A model generated the notes under the pieces. The model was not told the DNA's origin. It searched no databases and saw nothing but the letters and a program-made list of their open reading frames with translations. The position numbers were made by a program, and so were the translations under genes. Below are positions 18,178-24,329 of a DNA stretch of 24,329 bases, one piece after another (the stretch's first letter is position 1; every line of letters starts with the position of its first letter). The DNA is from a virus: positions 1 to 24,329 of the IMG/VR virus record IMGVR_UViG_3300024346_000498. One strand, written 5' to 3'.

Positions 18178-18651
18178 TTACCTTAAACGTTTTAATACGA
18201 TTTCTACAGTTTCTTGACTATCGTATTCTTTAATTCTAAATTTTACTAGAATATTGTATGAATTATTGTCCGGATTATCATTAATATTAATAAATAAAAG
18301 TTCAACTCTTTGTTCATTATCTTGTATAGTTCTTGCTATATTTTCTTTCATAGCTTGTTTTGTAATTTCGTCAGCTGGTTCAAAAAGAAGAGCTCTTAGA
18401 TTAGCTCCGATTCCAAGTCCAAATGGTCTCTCAAAAAAGTTAGTTAAAAGTAAATTACGAACTGCGTATTTAATAGCTCTATCATCTCTTAGTGGAACAA
18501 TATCTTTACGTATTGGATGAAGCGTTAAATTAAGATCAAGATCAGTCCAAGGTTTTAACCTAGAGCTTGATGAAACTTTTTTAAGATCACCGACAATTCC
18601 GCTTGGTTGGAGAATTTGAGATGACTTATCTGATAGATTATTAGTAGACAT
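18178..18651 (-). CDS. gp25: Baseplate wedge protein, T4 gp25 family
   Basis: A 157-residue protein (T4 gp25 is 132). The conserved core begins near residue 35 (WTDLDLNLTLHPIRKDIVPL), followed by AIKYAVRNLLLTN, RPFGLGIGANLRALLFEP and ENIARTIQDNEQRVEL. This matches T4 gp25 RPFDPEFGCDLSDQLFEN and ERNIESAVRNYEPRI. The family is shared with type VI secretion TssE; it links wedge to hub and sheath. The family's E-P-R motif reads E-Q-R here (113-115). The first 34 residues are an extra, Ser-rich, probably flexible N-terminus. No other Met occurs before residue 101, so the start at 18651 is the only ATG that keeps the core. A late-promoter octamer lies six bases before that ATG. Confidence 0.93.
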   Translation of the reverse strand: MSTNNLSDKSSQILQPSGIVGDLKKVSSSSRLKPWTDLDLNLTLHPIRKDIVPLRDDRAIKYAVRNLLLTNFFERPFGLGIGANLRALLFEPADEITKQAMKENIARTIQDNEQRVELLFININDNPDNNSYNILVKFRIKEYDSQETVEIVLKRLR

Positions 18652-18656
18652 ATAAC

Positions 18657-18664
18657 TATTTATA
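18657..18664 (-). promoter_or_regulatory. T4-type late promoter abutting the gp25 start
   Basis: An exact TATAAATA on the minus strand in the 17-base gap before gp25. Its downstream edge is five bases from the ATG at 18651. With usual T4 late-promoter geometry the transcript would start at or next to the A of the start codon, giving a leaderless message. An AGAGG ribosome-site-like sequence lies just upstream of the octamer and would serve only read-through transcripts. Confidence 0.55.
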
Positions 18665-18668
18665 CCTC

Positions 18669-19583
18669 TTAGGTCGCTTCTTTATCGGCTAATTTAACCT
18701 TTCTTCTTACAAACCATTCAGCTGCTGCAGTATTAAAATCTTGAGCATCAGCATATAAATGTGGATTTGCGTCTTTTACAAGGCCATAAGTTTCTTTTAA
18801 TATTTGACCTTCTTTCTTAAAATCCCATTTAGCGTCTGGATATTTGGAGCTTAATTTCTTTTGTGCTTCTCTTAGCTCTTCTAATGTTCTACCTGTATGT
18901 CTATATGTGTTATAATCTCCACCTACTGCTTCAATCAATTCTACCCATTGCTCTTCCCATGTAGAATCATAAAACTTTTGATTCTTCTTTTTTGATCCAA
19001 AGCCTTTAAATATCTTATTAGCACGACTAGCAATATACTTTAAATTATTTTTAAAAGAATTACTTAAAAGCTTTCTATTTAATTCTTCTAAATCTTTTTC
19101 GATAACGGGGGTGGGTTCAGGAGCAGCTGGTGGTTCTTCAGGAACCTTAGGTTCAGTGGGCTGCTCTTTTACTGTACCATCTGGAGAAGCTTCAACATTA
19201 GGAACCAAAGCGCAAACATCAACATTAGCTTGAGATTGTTCAAGTAATTCCGCCGGTGTCATATTAAGAAAATCAGCGTTTAAACCTAGGTTACCTAGTA
19301 TACTATCTAGTGTTGGAACACCAGCAGCAAACTTTTCTTTTATTTCAGCAATAGACTTAGCCTTATCAAGCGGATTAGTAAGACCAGTTGCGGCACTTAT
19401 TTTATCTTGTAAGCTTTCAATTTCTGGAAGCTCAGGTTTAAATGATTCTAAATCAGCTTTCATATCATTTAATTTAGATTCCATAGCAGCTAGCTGATCT
19501 TTACCACCAGCTAAGAGATCATCTAATTCTCCTTGCTTAGCTTTTAGATCATCTAAAGCTTTATTATTACCACATAAACTCAT
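18669..19583 (-). CDS. Unrecognised structural-module protein with coiled coil and Pro-rich linker
   Basis: A 304-residue protein; I do not recognise the family. Residues 1-50 (LDDLKAKQGELDDLLAGG and on) read as a coiled coil. Residues about 55-125 are Ala/Leu-rich helices (IAEIKEKFAAGVPTLDSILG). Residues 130-160 form a Pro/Glu-rich linker (PTEPKVPEEPPAAPEPTP). The C-terminal part (165-304) is basic and aromatic, with FKGFGSKKKNQKFYDSTWEE and AEWFVRRKVKLADKE. No signal peptide or membrane segment is seen. The ATG at 19583 has a strong AGGAG ribosome site overlapping the PAAR gene stop. Lying between the PAAR tip gene and gp25, it is probably a baseplate-hub part or assembly factor. A role like T4 gp26 or gp28 is possible but not supported by recognisable sequence. 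Confidence 0.75.
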   Translation of the reverse strand: MSLCGNNKALDDLKAKQGELDDLLAGGKDQLAAMESKLNDMKADLESFKPELPEIESLQDKISAATGLTNPLDKAKSIAEIKEKFAAGVPTLDSILGNLGLNADFLNMTPAELLEQSQANVDVCALVPNVEASPDGTVKEQPTEPKVPEEPPAAPEPTPVIEKDLEELNRKLLSNSFKNNLKYIASRANKIFKGFGSKKKNQKFYDSTWEEQWVELIEAVGGDYNTYRHTGRTLEELREAQKKLSSKYPDAKWDFKKEGQILKETYGLVKDANPHLYADAQDFNTAAAEWFVRRKVKLADKEAT

Positions 19584-19595
19584 TTATATCTCCTC

Positions 19596-20027
19596 TTATG
19601 GACTAACATAATAATCTCCATTTGGATCAGATGATTGGTCTAAACATGTATTATTATTCCAATCAAAATATGTACAACTACCTTTACTCGCAATACCATC
19701 TGCTGGAGTAGCAGGAGTTCCTTGACTTCCACCACCACCATTAGCAAATACATTAGTGGAAGAATTAGCCGCGCTGTTTGGAACCCAACTACCATGGCCA
19801 CCAGTACCATCACCTAATCGATGAACGCCTTTACCATTTACCTTTACGTTTCCGCTTTTACCAACAGCAGGATCTCCACATGCTGTAGAATCTCCATCTC
19901 GTATGACAGACTTACTGTTAACATTGACATTAGGCGATCCACCAACATAAGAAGTCTTATGAAACGGACTTGGTGTAGGACTTGCATGTCCTGCATGTGA
20001 ATCACCTTGTCTTACTATTCCTGGCAT
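19596..20027 (-). CDS. gp5.4: PAAR-family spike tip protein (T4 gp5.4-like) with C-terminal extension
   Basis: A 143-residue protein. Residues 1-about 95 form a PAAR domain: MPGIVRQGDSHAGHASPTPS, then NVNVNSKSVIRDGDSTACGD, then NVKVNGKGVHRLGDGTGGHG. Candidate metal ligands are His11, His14, Cys50 and His69 or His78. PAAR proteins form the sharp metal-capped cone on the end of the gp5 spike. T4 gp5.4 is about 97 residues; here a Gly/Ser/Asn-rich linker leads to an extra C-terminal piece with two cysteines (118 and 128, in SCTYFDWNNNTCLDQ). It lies eight bases after gp5, as expected for its partner, with an AGGA ribosome site before the ATG. Confidence 0.93.
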   Translation of the reverse strand: MPGIVRQGDSHAGHASPTPSPFHKTSYVGGSPNVNVNSKSVIRDGDSTACGDPAVGKSGNVKVNGKGVHRLGDGTGGHGSWVPNSAANSSTNVFANGGGGSQGTPATPADGIASKGSCTYFDWNNNTCLDQSSDPNGDYYVSP

Positions 20028-20035
20028 ATGTTATC

Positions 20036-21358
20036 CTATGGGTTAAGATCAATTGTTGGAGCAACGATCGTAACATTACCACTGGCTGTTGTATTTTGAG
20101 TACTGCTATATGTTTCAGTAACAGCACCAGTAACATTTGAATTAAGAGCAGCACCGTATGTCTCTGTTACTGCGCCATCAATTGTTTCTGCAAGAGTACC
20201 AACAACTCCGATTGTCTGATTTGTATTAACGCTTAATGTATAATCGGCTAAGGAGGTATGACTAAATGTACCAGCATTCATAACACTCTTATTATTCAAA
20301 ACAGTTGTCGCCATATTATTTGTAACTGATGTCGTAAAGTCATTACCAACGGTTAAGAGTTTGTCGTTAATAATATTAGTAGTAGAATTATTCATAACAC
20401 TTAGGTTATCATCCACACCAATATTAGTAGATCGGCTACGGACGACTTCTGTCTCATGATTACCACCAATCTTCTGTTGTAAAGAACCTTTAATATTCAT
20501 AGTCATATCTTTCTCGACTTGAAGATGATAATTACCATAGACCATCTGTCTTAAATTGCCATCGACAGTCATTGAACAGTTTCCTTTAATATGGATATTC
20601 TTATTACCGAAAACGACTTCATAGTCATCACCGACTATTTTAACCTGGCGAGTTCCGTCAGTATAGATCTCTTCATAAGAACCTGATGTATGCATACGAT
20701 GAAGTCTTTCATTACCTGGAGTATCGTCAATTTCTGTTACATGACCAGACTCTGATTGGTATACTTTATTATATGGATAATCAGGAACATGACCATTCAT
20801 AGGAGGTAATTCATTCCATGGAGTCTCAGCATAATAAGCGTCAGCCTTATTCTCGGATACAGAAGGAATTTTAGCCGGAACCGCCACTTGTATATCGGAA
20901 GGAGAAGAACCTTGAGCCCTTGCTTCCATCTGATCAGATTCGTTATAGTATTCCTGGCGACCTGCGAAGTTAGTATCAGGTTTATCCATATATTCCATTG
21001 TTGGATAATGGTCGCCCGTGAAGCCTAATGACTTGGACCGAGGAGAATTTTGAGCAGCGATTGAACCCATAATAATAGGATCCTGAGCTGAAGGACCGTC
21101 TCTAAAGAAACCGACTACCCATGAACCTTCCATTAAACCGTGAGGCGTATCTCCTATACCCGAAGTACCAGAAGAAGTTGTGGGTAACATGACAGTAGCC
21201 CACGGTAAGTCGTCGACATCTACAGCTCCCTTATTCTCTGTATGGAAACCAAAGCAACGTACTTTTACTCGGTTCATTTCTAAGGGATCGAAGCGATCTT
21301 CTACAACACCGGTAAACCAGGTAAAATCTCCACCTATAAACTGATCCATTCTATTCAT
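20036..21358 (-). CDS. gp5: Central spike protein, T4 gp5 family, lacking the lysozyme domain
   Basis: A 440-residue protein. Residues about 12-105 are the OB-fold domain (FTWFTGVVEDRFDPLEMNRV; LPWATVMLPTTSSGTSGIGD), aligning with T4 gp5 NWFVGVVEDRMDPLKLGRV. Residues about 195-235 (YPYNKVYQSESGHVTEIDDT ... TSGSYEEIYTDG) match T4 YPYVHTMETESGHIQEFDDT. From about 240 to the end is the trimeric beta-helix needle (GNKNIHIKGN, MTVDGNLRQ, MNIKGSLQQKIGGN), ending in APTIDLNP. T4 gp5 (575 residues) has a lysozyme domain between the first two parts; here only an 85-residue linker is present, with no lysozyme motif. The ATG at 21358 is supported by a GGGAG ribosome site nine bases upstream. It has higher GC than the wedge genes by hand count. 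Confidence 0.94.
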   Translation of the reverse strand: MNRMDQFIGGDFTWFTGVVEDRFDPLEMNRVKVRCFGFHTENKGAVDVDDLPWATVMLPTTSSGTSGIGDTPHGLMEGSWVVGFFRDGPSAQDPIIMGSIAAQNSPRSKSLGFTGDHYPTMEYMDKPDTNFAGRQEYYNESDQMEARAQGSSPSDIQVAVPAKIPSVSENKADAYYAETPWNELPPMNGHVPDYPYNKVYQSESGHVTEIDDTPGNERLHRMHTSGSYEEIYTDGTRQVKIVGDDYEVVFGNKNIHIKGNCSMTVDGNLRQMVYGNYHLQVEKDMTMNIKGSLQQKIGGNHETEVVRSRSTNIGVDDNLSVMNNSTTNIINDKLLTVGNDFTTSVTNNMATTVLNNKSVMNAGTFSHTSLADYTLSVNTNQTIGVVGTLAETIDGAVTETYGAALNSNVTGAVTETYSSTQNTTASGNVTIVAPTIDLNP

Positions 21359-21401
21359 TATTTAGCGCTCCCTTTCCGACCCATTTTTTCGGCGGAAAAT
21401 T

Positions 21402-21409
21402 TTTTTATA
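21402..21409 (-). promoter_or_regulatory. Weak late-promoter-like motif before gp5
   Basis: TATAAAAA on the minus strand, one base off the T4 late octamer, in the 87-base gap before gp5, the largest gap in the window. A start near 21396 would give a leader of about 38 bases. The gap also holds a small AT-rich inverted repeat (TTTTC-CGCC-GAAAA, five-base arms). The one mismatch falls within the octamer core, so support is weak. Confidence 0.25.
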
Positions 21410-21445
21410 TCAATATGTTTTATAACTTTTTCTGACAGCATAAAA

Positions 21446-22756
21446 TTAGTCTCTTTTCTGTATATTATCTAATGAGTCTATAAAGGAATCTTTCTTTAAT
21501 ATAAGATCCATTCTATATTCATCCGTAAACTTATGTGTAATAGAAGATATAATATACTTACCAGATAAGAACAAATCTCTACCACGTTTATCATCTCCCG
21601 CATCAATAGATTTTACTACATTAATATCTATAGTAGAACCTGTATAGAGATTAAAGTCTCCGTAGATCTCAACGCGTAATTCGAGAGTATCCATATTCTG
21701 TATATAAGCATTCGCTGCGAGTATATCTGAGTTCGCTGGTGCCTGGTAACTAGAGCCCCCTGATACGGCCGAGGTGTTTAGACTGATATAAAAGTTAGTC
21801 GAATCCCTATGCTCTTCTAAGGGTCTCTCTTGTATCTGACTCCCTTTAGGTATTACCCCATTAGCATTAAGGCGTAGCTTAGAATCACTGTACGCATAAG
21901 TCTGTGTATCGTATGACTTAGTAGCTATATCTAATGTATGTAATGTTGATGAATAAGCTCCTGCTCCTATATTCATATACTGACTCATATTAAATTCAGA
22001 TGATAACGTTAATACCTTCGAAGCAAGTATCTTATTGTTCTCTTCACTACCAACTATAGTATTAGTAGAAGGCGCATAGGTATATTCCTTATAAGATTCT
22101 TTATTAATAAGGTTCTCATAGGATTCAAAATATATACCATGTCCTAATGTCTCATAGAAGAAGAACGGTGTACCATTATCATATGATCTCCTTGCTAACC
22201 AATTAATAAGGTACATAGGTCTCATACGTGGATATACACCAACAATAGTCTGTTTAGTCTCTGTATTAATAGAAAGATTCTTCTCATCTATAGACAACTC
22301 ATCTGTACAGATATTCTTTATTAACTGACCAGGTACATTGTTAAACGGCTTAGATATAGTCTTAGACTGACTGATATAGGCATGCTCTGAGACACATCTG
22401 AATACATACGTCGCTGTACCTGGACTGAGTTTAGCGTAACTATGTATCTCTGCGATCCTGAATTTGTGCGAGTATTTAGTCGACTGTCCATCTAAGAGCC
22501 GTCTCTTCAGTACTAGGTGTAATCCCTCCCCACTCACACATTTCACTTTTTCAAGCAGTTGGGCAGCATCTAATATAGATACCTCACCTTGCAAACTACC
22601 ACTATAGAGAGATTCATCTATAGAGAGAGATGCTATAAGATCTACTATATTATACTCTGTTCCATTACTACAAGTAAGTGTTGCACTCTCTAGCTCATAC
22701 GATGATGGTACTATAGCATCTGATCCATTAGCAAGTTTACTATTATAGTTAGACAT
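21446..22756 (-). CDS. gp27: Baseplate hub protein, T4 gp27-like
   Basis: A 436-residue protein (T4 gp27 is 391). An N-terminal beta domain (YNIVDLIASLSIDESLYSGS; GEVSILDAAQLLEKV) is followed by a segment typical of gp27/gpD-type hubs: VYPRMRPMYLINWLARRSYD and TPFFFYETLGHGIYFESYEN (about 170-215). The C-terminus carries an OB-like segment with GSTIDINVVKS and LFLSGKYIISSITHKFTDEY. Gp27 trimers form the hub ring that holds the gp5 spike and adapts it to the tail tube. Gene order (directly before gp5) agrees. The start at 22756 overlaps the end of gp53 by eight bases, suggesting coupled translation. Identity is by fold-type motifs and position rather than strong residue identity to T4. Confidence 0.83.
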   Translation of the reverse strand: MSNYNSKLANGSDAIVPSSYELESATLTCSNGTEYNIVDLIASLSIDESLYSGSLQGEVSILDAAQLLEKVKCVSGEGLHLVLKRRLLDGQSTKYSHKFRIAEIHSYAKLSPGTATYVFRCVSEHAYISQSKTISKPFNNVPGQLIKNICTDELSIDEKNLSINTETKQTIVGVYPRMRPMYLINWLARRSYDNGTPFFFYETLGHGIYFESYENLINKESYKEYTYAPSTNTIVGSEENNKILASKVLTLSSEFNMSQYMNIGAGAYSSTLHTLDIATKSYDTQTYAYSDSKLRLNANGVIPKGSQIQERPLEEHRDSTNFYISLNTSAVSGGSSYQAPANSDILAANAYIQNMDTLELRVEIYGDFNLYTGSTIDINVVKSIDAGDDKRGRDLFLSGKYIISSITHKFTDEYRMDLILKKDSFIDSLDNIQKRD

Positions 22757-23570
22757 TGTTTATTATTGCCTCATATTTTTCTACGAATTGTGTTATATAC
22801 TTAGGATCTATTACTCTTATCTTAGATCGTGCTTCATTAGCTGCAAATAGGTGAGATCTATTAGTATCAAAGGAAATTTCTCCAACTGGCTCTCCACCAG
22901 TAATAAATATTCCGTTTGATACAACTCTTTTCTCTGGATCGTCTGTTCTATAATAGTTATGGGGAGCATCGATATACTTATAGACATCATATGTATCAAC
23001 GGAATCTATAGTATCTAATCCTGTTACCTTTTCTGTCGCATTTTGTGGTCCTGGGGCTGAAGATCCTATGAATGATCCTACTACATCTTGCAAGACTATC
23101 TGATTCATGTCCAAATTTTTCTTTACCAATACGCCTGTTGCACCTGACGTCGTTCCTGTAATCGTCTCTCCAAGTTCGAACCTACCCGATAGACTATTAG
23201 CTTGACCTAAGCTTACTCCTGCATCGCCTGTAGGGATATCTTTTGGATTCGTTGTAATGACTACACCCTGAAATTCTTGTTTCATATACGCTTGAAGCTT
23301 TTCTTGACTCATCGGCCATGAAGCAAGTCCGTCATGAAGAAAATCGTTAATAACGAAGAACGTCCAATAGAACTGAGTAGTACCATATAAGCGTTGCGAT
23401 ACGATATCAGGCCTTTCGCCATTCTTTATCTCATAGAAGCTATACGCATTAAGATTATCAAGGAATGCATTAAGTGGTCTTGCACTTCTATAGATATCGA
23501 CTACTGTCTGTTTGATACCATTACGATCAAAATCATAAGCCAAAGTAGGGAATTGTTTGAAATAGCTCAT
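22749..23570 (-). CDS. gp53: Baseplate wedge protein, T4 gp53 family, with an insert
   Basis: A 273-residue protein (T4 gp53 is 196). The N-terminal core has VDIYRSARPLNAFLDNLNAY, YEIKNGERPDIVSQRLYGTT and QFYWTFFVINDFLHDGLASW, matching T4 TDIFRNY ... YYIKGSPRPEELANAIYGNP and QLYWVLLMCND. The C-terminus SKIRVIDPKYITQFVEKYEA matches the T4 end (RQIKIIAKSDINSFMNDL). Gp53 clamps wedges together around the hub. Residues about 118-190 are an insert with FELGETITGTTSGATGVLV, a short beta motif common in marine phage structural proteins and absent from T4 gp53. The start overlaps the tube-cap stop as TAATG; the stop overlaps the gp27-like gene by eight bases. Confidence 0.92.
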   Translation of the reverse strand: MSYFKQFPTLAYDFDRNGIKQTVVDIYRSARPLNAFLDNLNAYSFYEIKNGERPDIVSQRLYGTTQFYWTFFVINDFLHDGLASWPMSQEKLQAYMKQEFQGVVITTNPKDIPTGDAGVSLGQANSLSGRFELGETITGTTSGATGVLVKKNLDMNQIVLQDVVGSFIGSSAPGPQNATEKVTGLDTIDSVDTYDVYKYIDAPHNYYRTDDPEKRVVSNGIFITGGEPVGEISFDTNRSHLFAANEARSKIRVIDPKYITQFVEKYEAIINNV

Positions 23571-24329
23571 TATCCTTGTCCTCCAGGAATATTAGATATG
23601 TTGCTTGTAAGATCCTGCATTGTATCTGGAGCCTCACCAACAATATTACCGGCTGATTCATATCCATCTATATAGTTAAGTCCTGATCCATATAGGTCAT
23701 CTCTTGTGATTGCTCGTACCTCTTGGAATGATAACGTAAGATCGATCTCTACTGGTGCAGCTCCTCTCTTACCGTCGTTTGCATGAAAGGAATTGCCTGT
23801 CGCATTATAGTTCGCTGTCATTCCAGTAAGGTATGTATCTATGATTCTTGGCATGTACTTATTGACCTTACCACCAGCCATGAATTTGATACGAAACGTA
23901 GGTGGATATTCTAATGATCCTGCACCTATTTCTTTTGGATACATATACTTACGAAACGCGTTCTCGATTTTATGAGCTGTTACTGATTCATCAGCTGATG
24001 TGGGTACAAGTTTGAATGCAAATTCAAATGATCTTACGTTTACGCCTTCAAATGTCGTTGCTGTATAAGGATTTACTACAATACCTGATTTAAGTTCGCT
24101 TGCTGTTGCAAATCCACCAATGCCTGGAATACCACCCATTCCGCCTTTAGCAGATTTTGTTACTCTTGACAGAATATCAGCACCACCTACACTATCTCCT
24201 TGGACTGCAGCATTTGCAAACATGCCAGCTGTTCCAAGCTCTGCTGAACCATAGTTCATACCATCATTTGATGATATACCAGCAGGTATATACAAATGAA
24301 TCTGATTGAACTCAGGCACACCTTTTCTT
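23570..24329 (-). CDS. gp48: Tail-tube cap protein, T4 gp48-like (N-terminus beyond window)
   Basis: The visible frame runs from the right edge to a TAA at 23570-23572. A GTG at 24319 could be a start, but the frame stays open to the window edge and the ribosome site cannot be seen, so the gene is treated as partial. The visible 249-253 residues include QIHLYIPAGISSNDGMNYGS, then a tube-like fold: VRSFEFAFKLVPTSADESVT, IENAFRKYMYPKEIG, NKYMPRIIDTYLTGMTANYN and VEIDLTLSFQEVRAITRDDL. This matches the gp48/gp54 family of baseplate tube-initiator proteins, relatives of the tail tube subunit. Gp48 sits on the hub and starts tube polymerisation. Gp54 is the alternative; gp48 is favoured for the N-terminal YIPAGISSNDGMNYGSAELG segment, which resembles T4 YLPERLVVADTMNYDNVDLG. 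Confidence 0.78.
   Translation of the reverse strand, partial: RKGVPEFNQIHLYIPAGISSNDGMNYGSAELGTAGMFANAAVQGDSVGGADILSRVTKSAKGGMGGIPGIGGFATASELKSGIVVNPYTATTFEGVNVRSFEFAFKLVPTSADESVTAHKIENAFRKYMYPKEIGAGSLEYPPTFRIKFMAGGKVNKYMPRIIDTYLTGMTANYNATGNSFHANDGKRGAAPVEIDLTLSFQEVRAITRDDLYGSGLNYIDGYESAGNIVGEAPDTMQDLTSNISNIPGGQG

Noticed and set aside
21382-21407. Possible terminator hairpin between gp27-like and gp5 genes
   Set aside because: The arms are only five, mostly A-T pairs, and the T-run is on the plus strand, where no gene ends; on the coding strand it is followed by A-rich sequence.
1-24329. tRNA genes, integrase, transposase or defence genes
   Set aside because: No cloverleaf-like sequence or recognisable protein of these kinds was seen; all long frames are virion structural genes.

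Overview
The window is a piece of the virion-structure module of a T4-like contractile-tailed phage (myovirus). It is AT-rich, and every gene lies on the minus strand, read from high to low coordinates. The proteins match T4 baseplate families: gp48-like tube cap, gp53, gp27-like hub, gp5 spike, PAAR tip, gp25, gp6, gp7-like and gp8. The very large proteins after them, a DUF4815-type structural protein and a giant repetitive fibre, resemble those of marine T4-like phages of cyanobacteria and SAR11-type hosts. The marine assignment is inferred from protein style and gene order. No host gene, tRNA, integrase or replication gene is present, so the host cannot be named.

Layout in transcription order. 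The hub end (24329-19596) holds the tube-cap gene (cut by the right window edge), gp53, a gp27-like hub, a gp5 spike without a lysozyme domain, and a PAAR tip protein. Next comes an unrecognised 304-residue protein with a coiled-coil start and a Pro-rich linker (19583-18669). The wedge genes follow: gp25, gp6, gp7-like and gp8 (18651-11938). The periphery is a 1773-residue DUF4815-type protein (11908-6587), a 74-residue coiled-coil protein (6574-6350), and a giant fibre-like reading frame. That frame starts at 6350 and runs without a stop to base 1, so at least 2116 codons are visible and its C-terminus is off the window.

Genes are packed tightly. The only gap above 35 bases is the 87-base gap between the gp27-like gene and gp5. 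Several junctions overlap as TAATG, which suggests translational coupling. No stretch over 300 bases lacks a gene. Five exact copies of the T4 late-promoter octamer TATAAATA were found on the coding strand. Two are intergenic just before start codons (DUF4815 gene and gp25); three are inside the ends of upstream genes.

Together these genes would build the baseplate. The gp27/gp5/PAAR hub forms the central puncturing spike. Gp25, gp6, gp53, gp7 and gp8 form the wedges around it. Gp48 starts the tail tube. The DUF4815 protein and giant fibre probably form the outer, host-contacting parts. No separate defence or mobile system was seen. The less ordinary content is the repeat-built giant fibre, a carbohydrate-binding-like insertion in gp7, a GxGY-type repeat shared by gp7 and gp8, an Arg-rich patch in the DUF4815 protein, and the unknown 304-residue protein.
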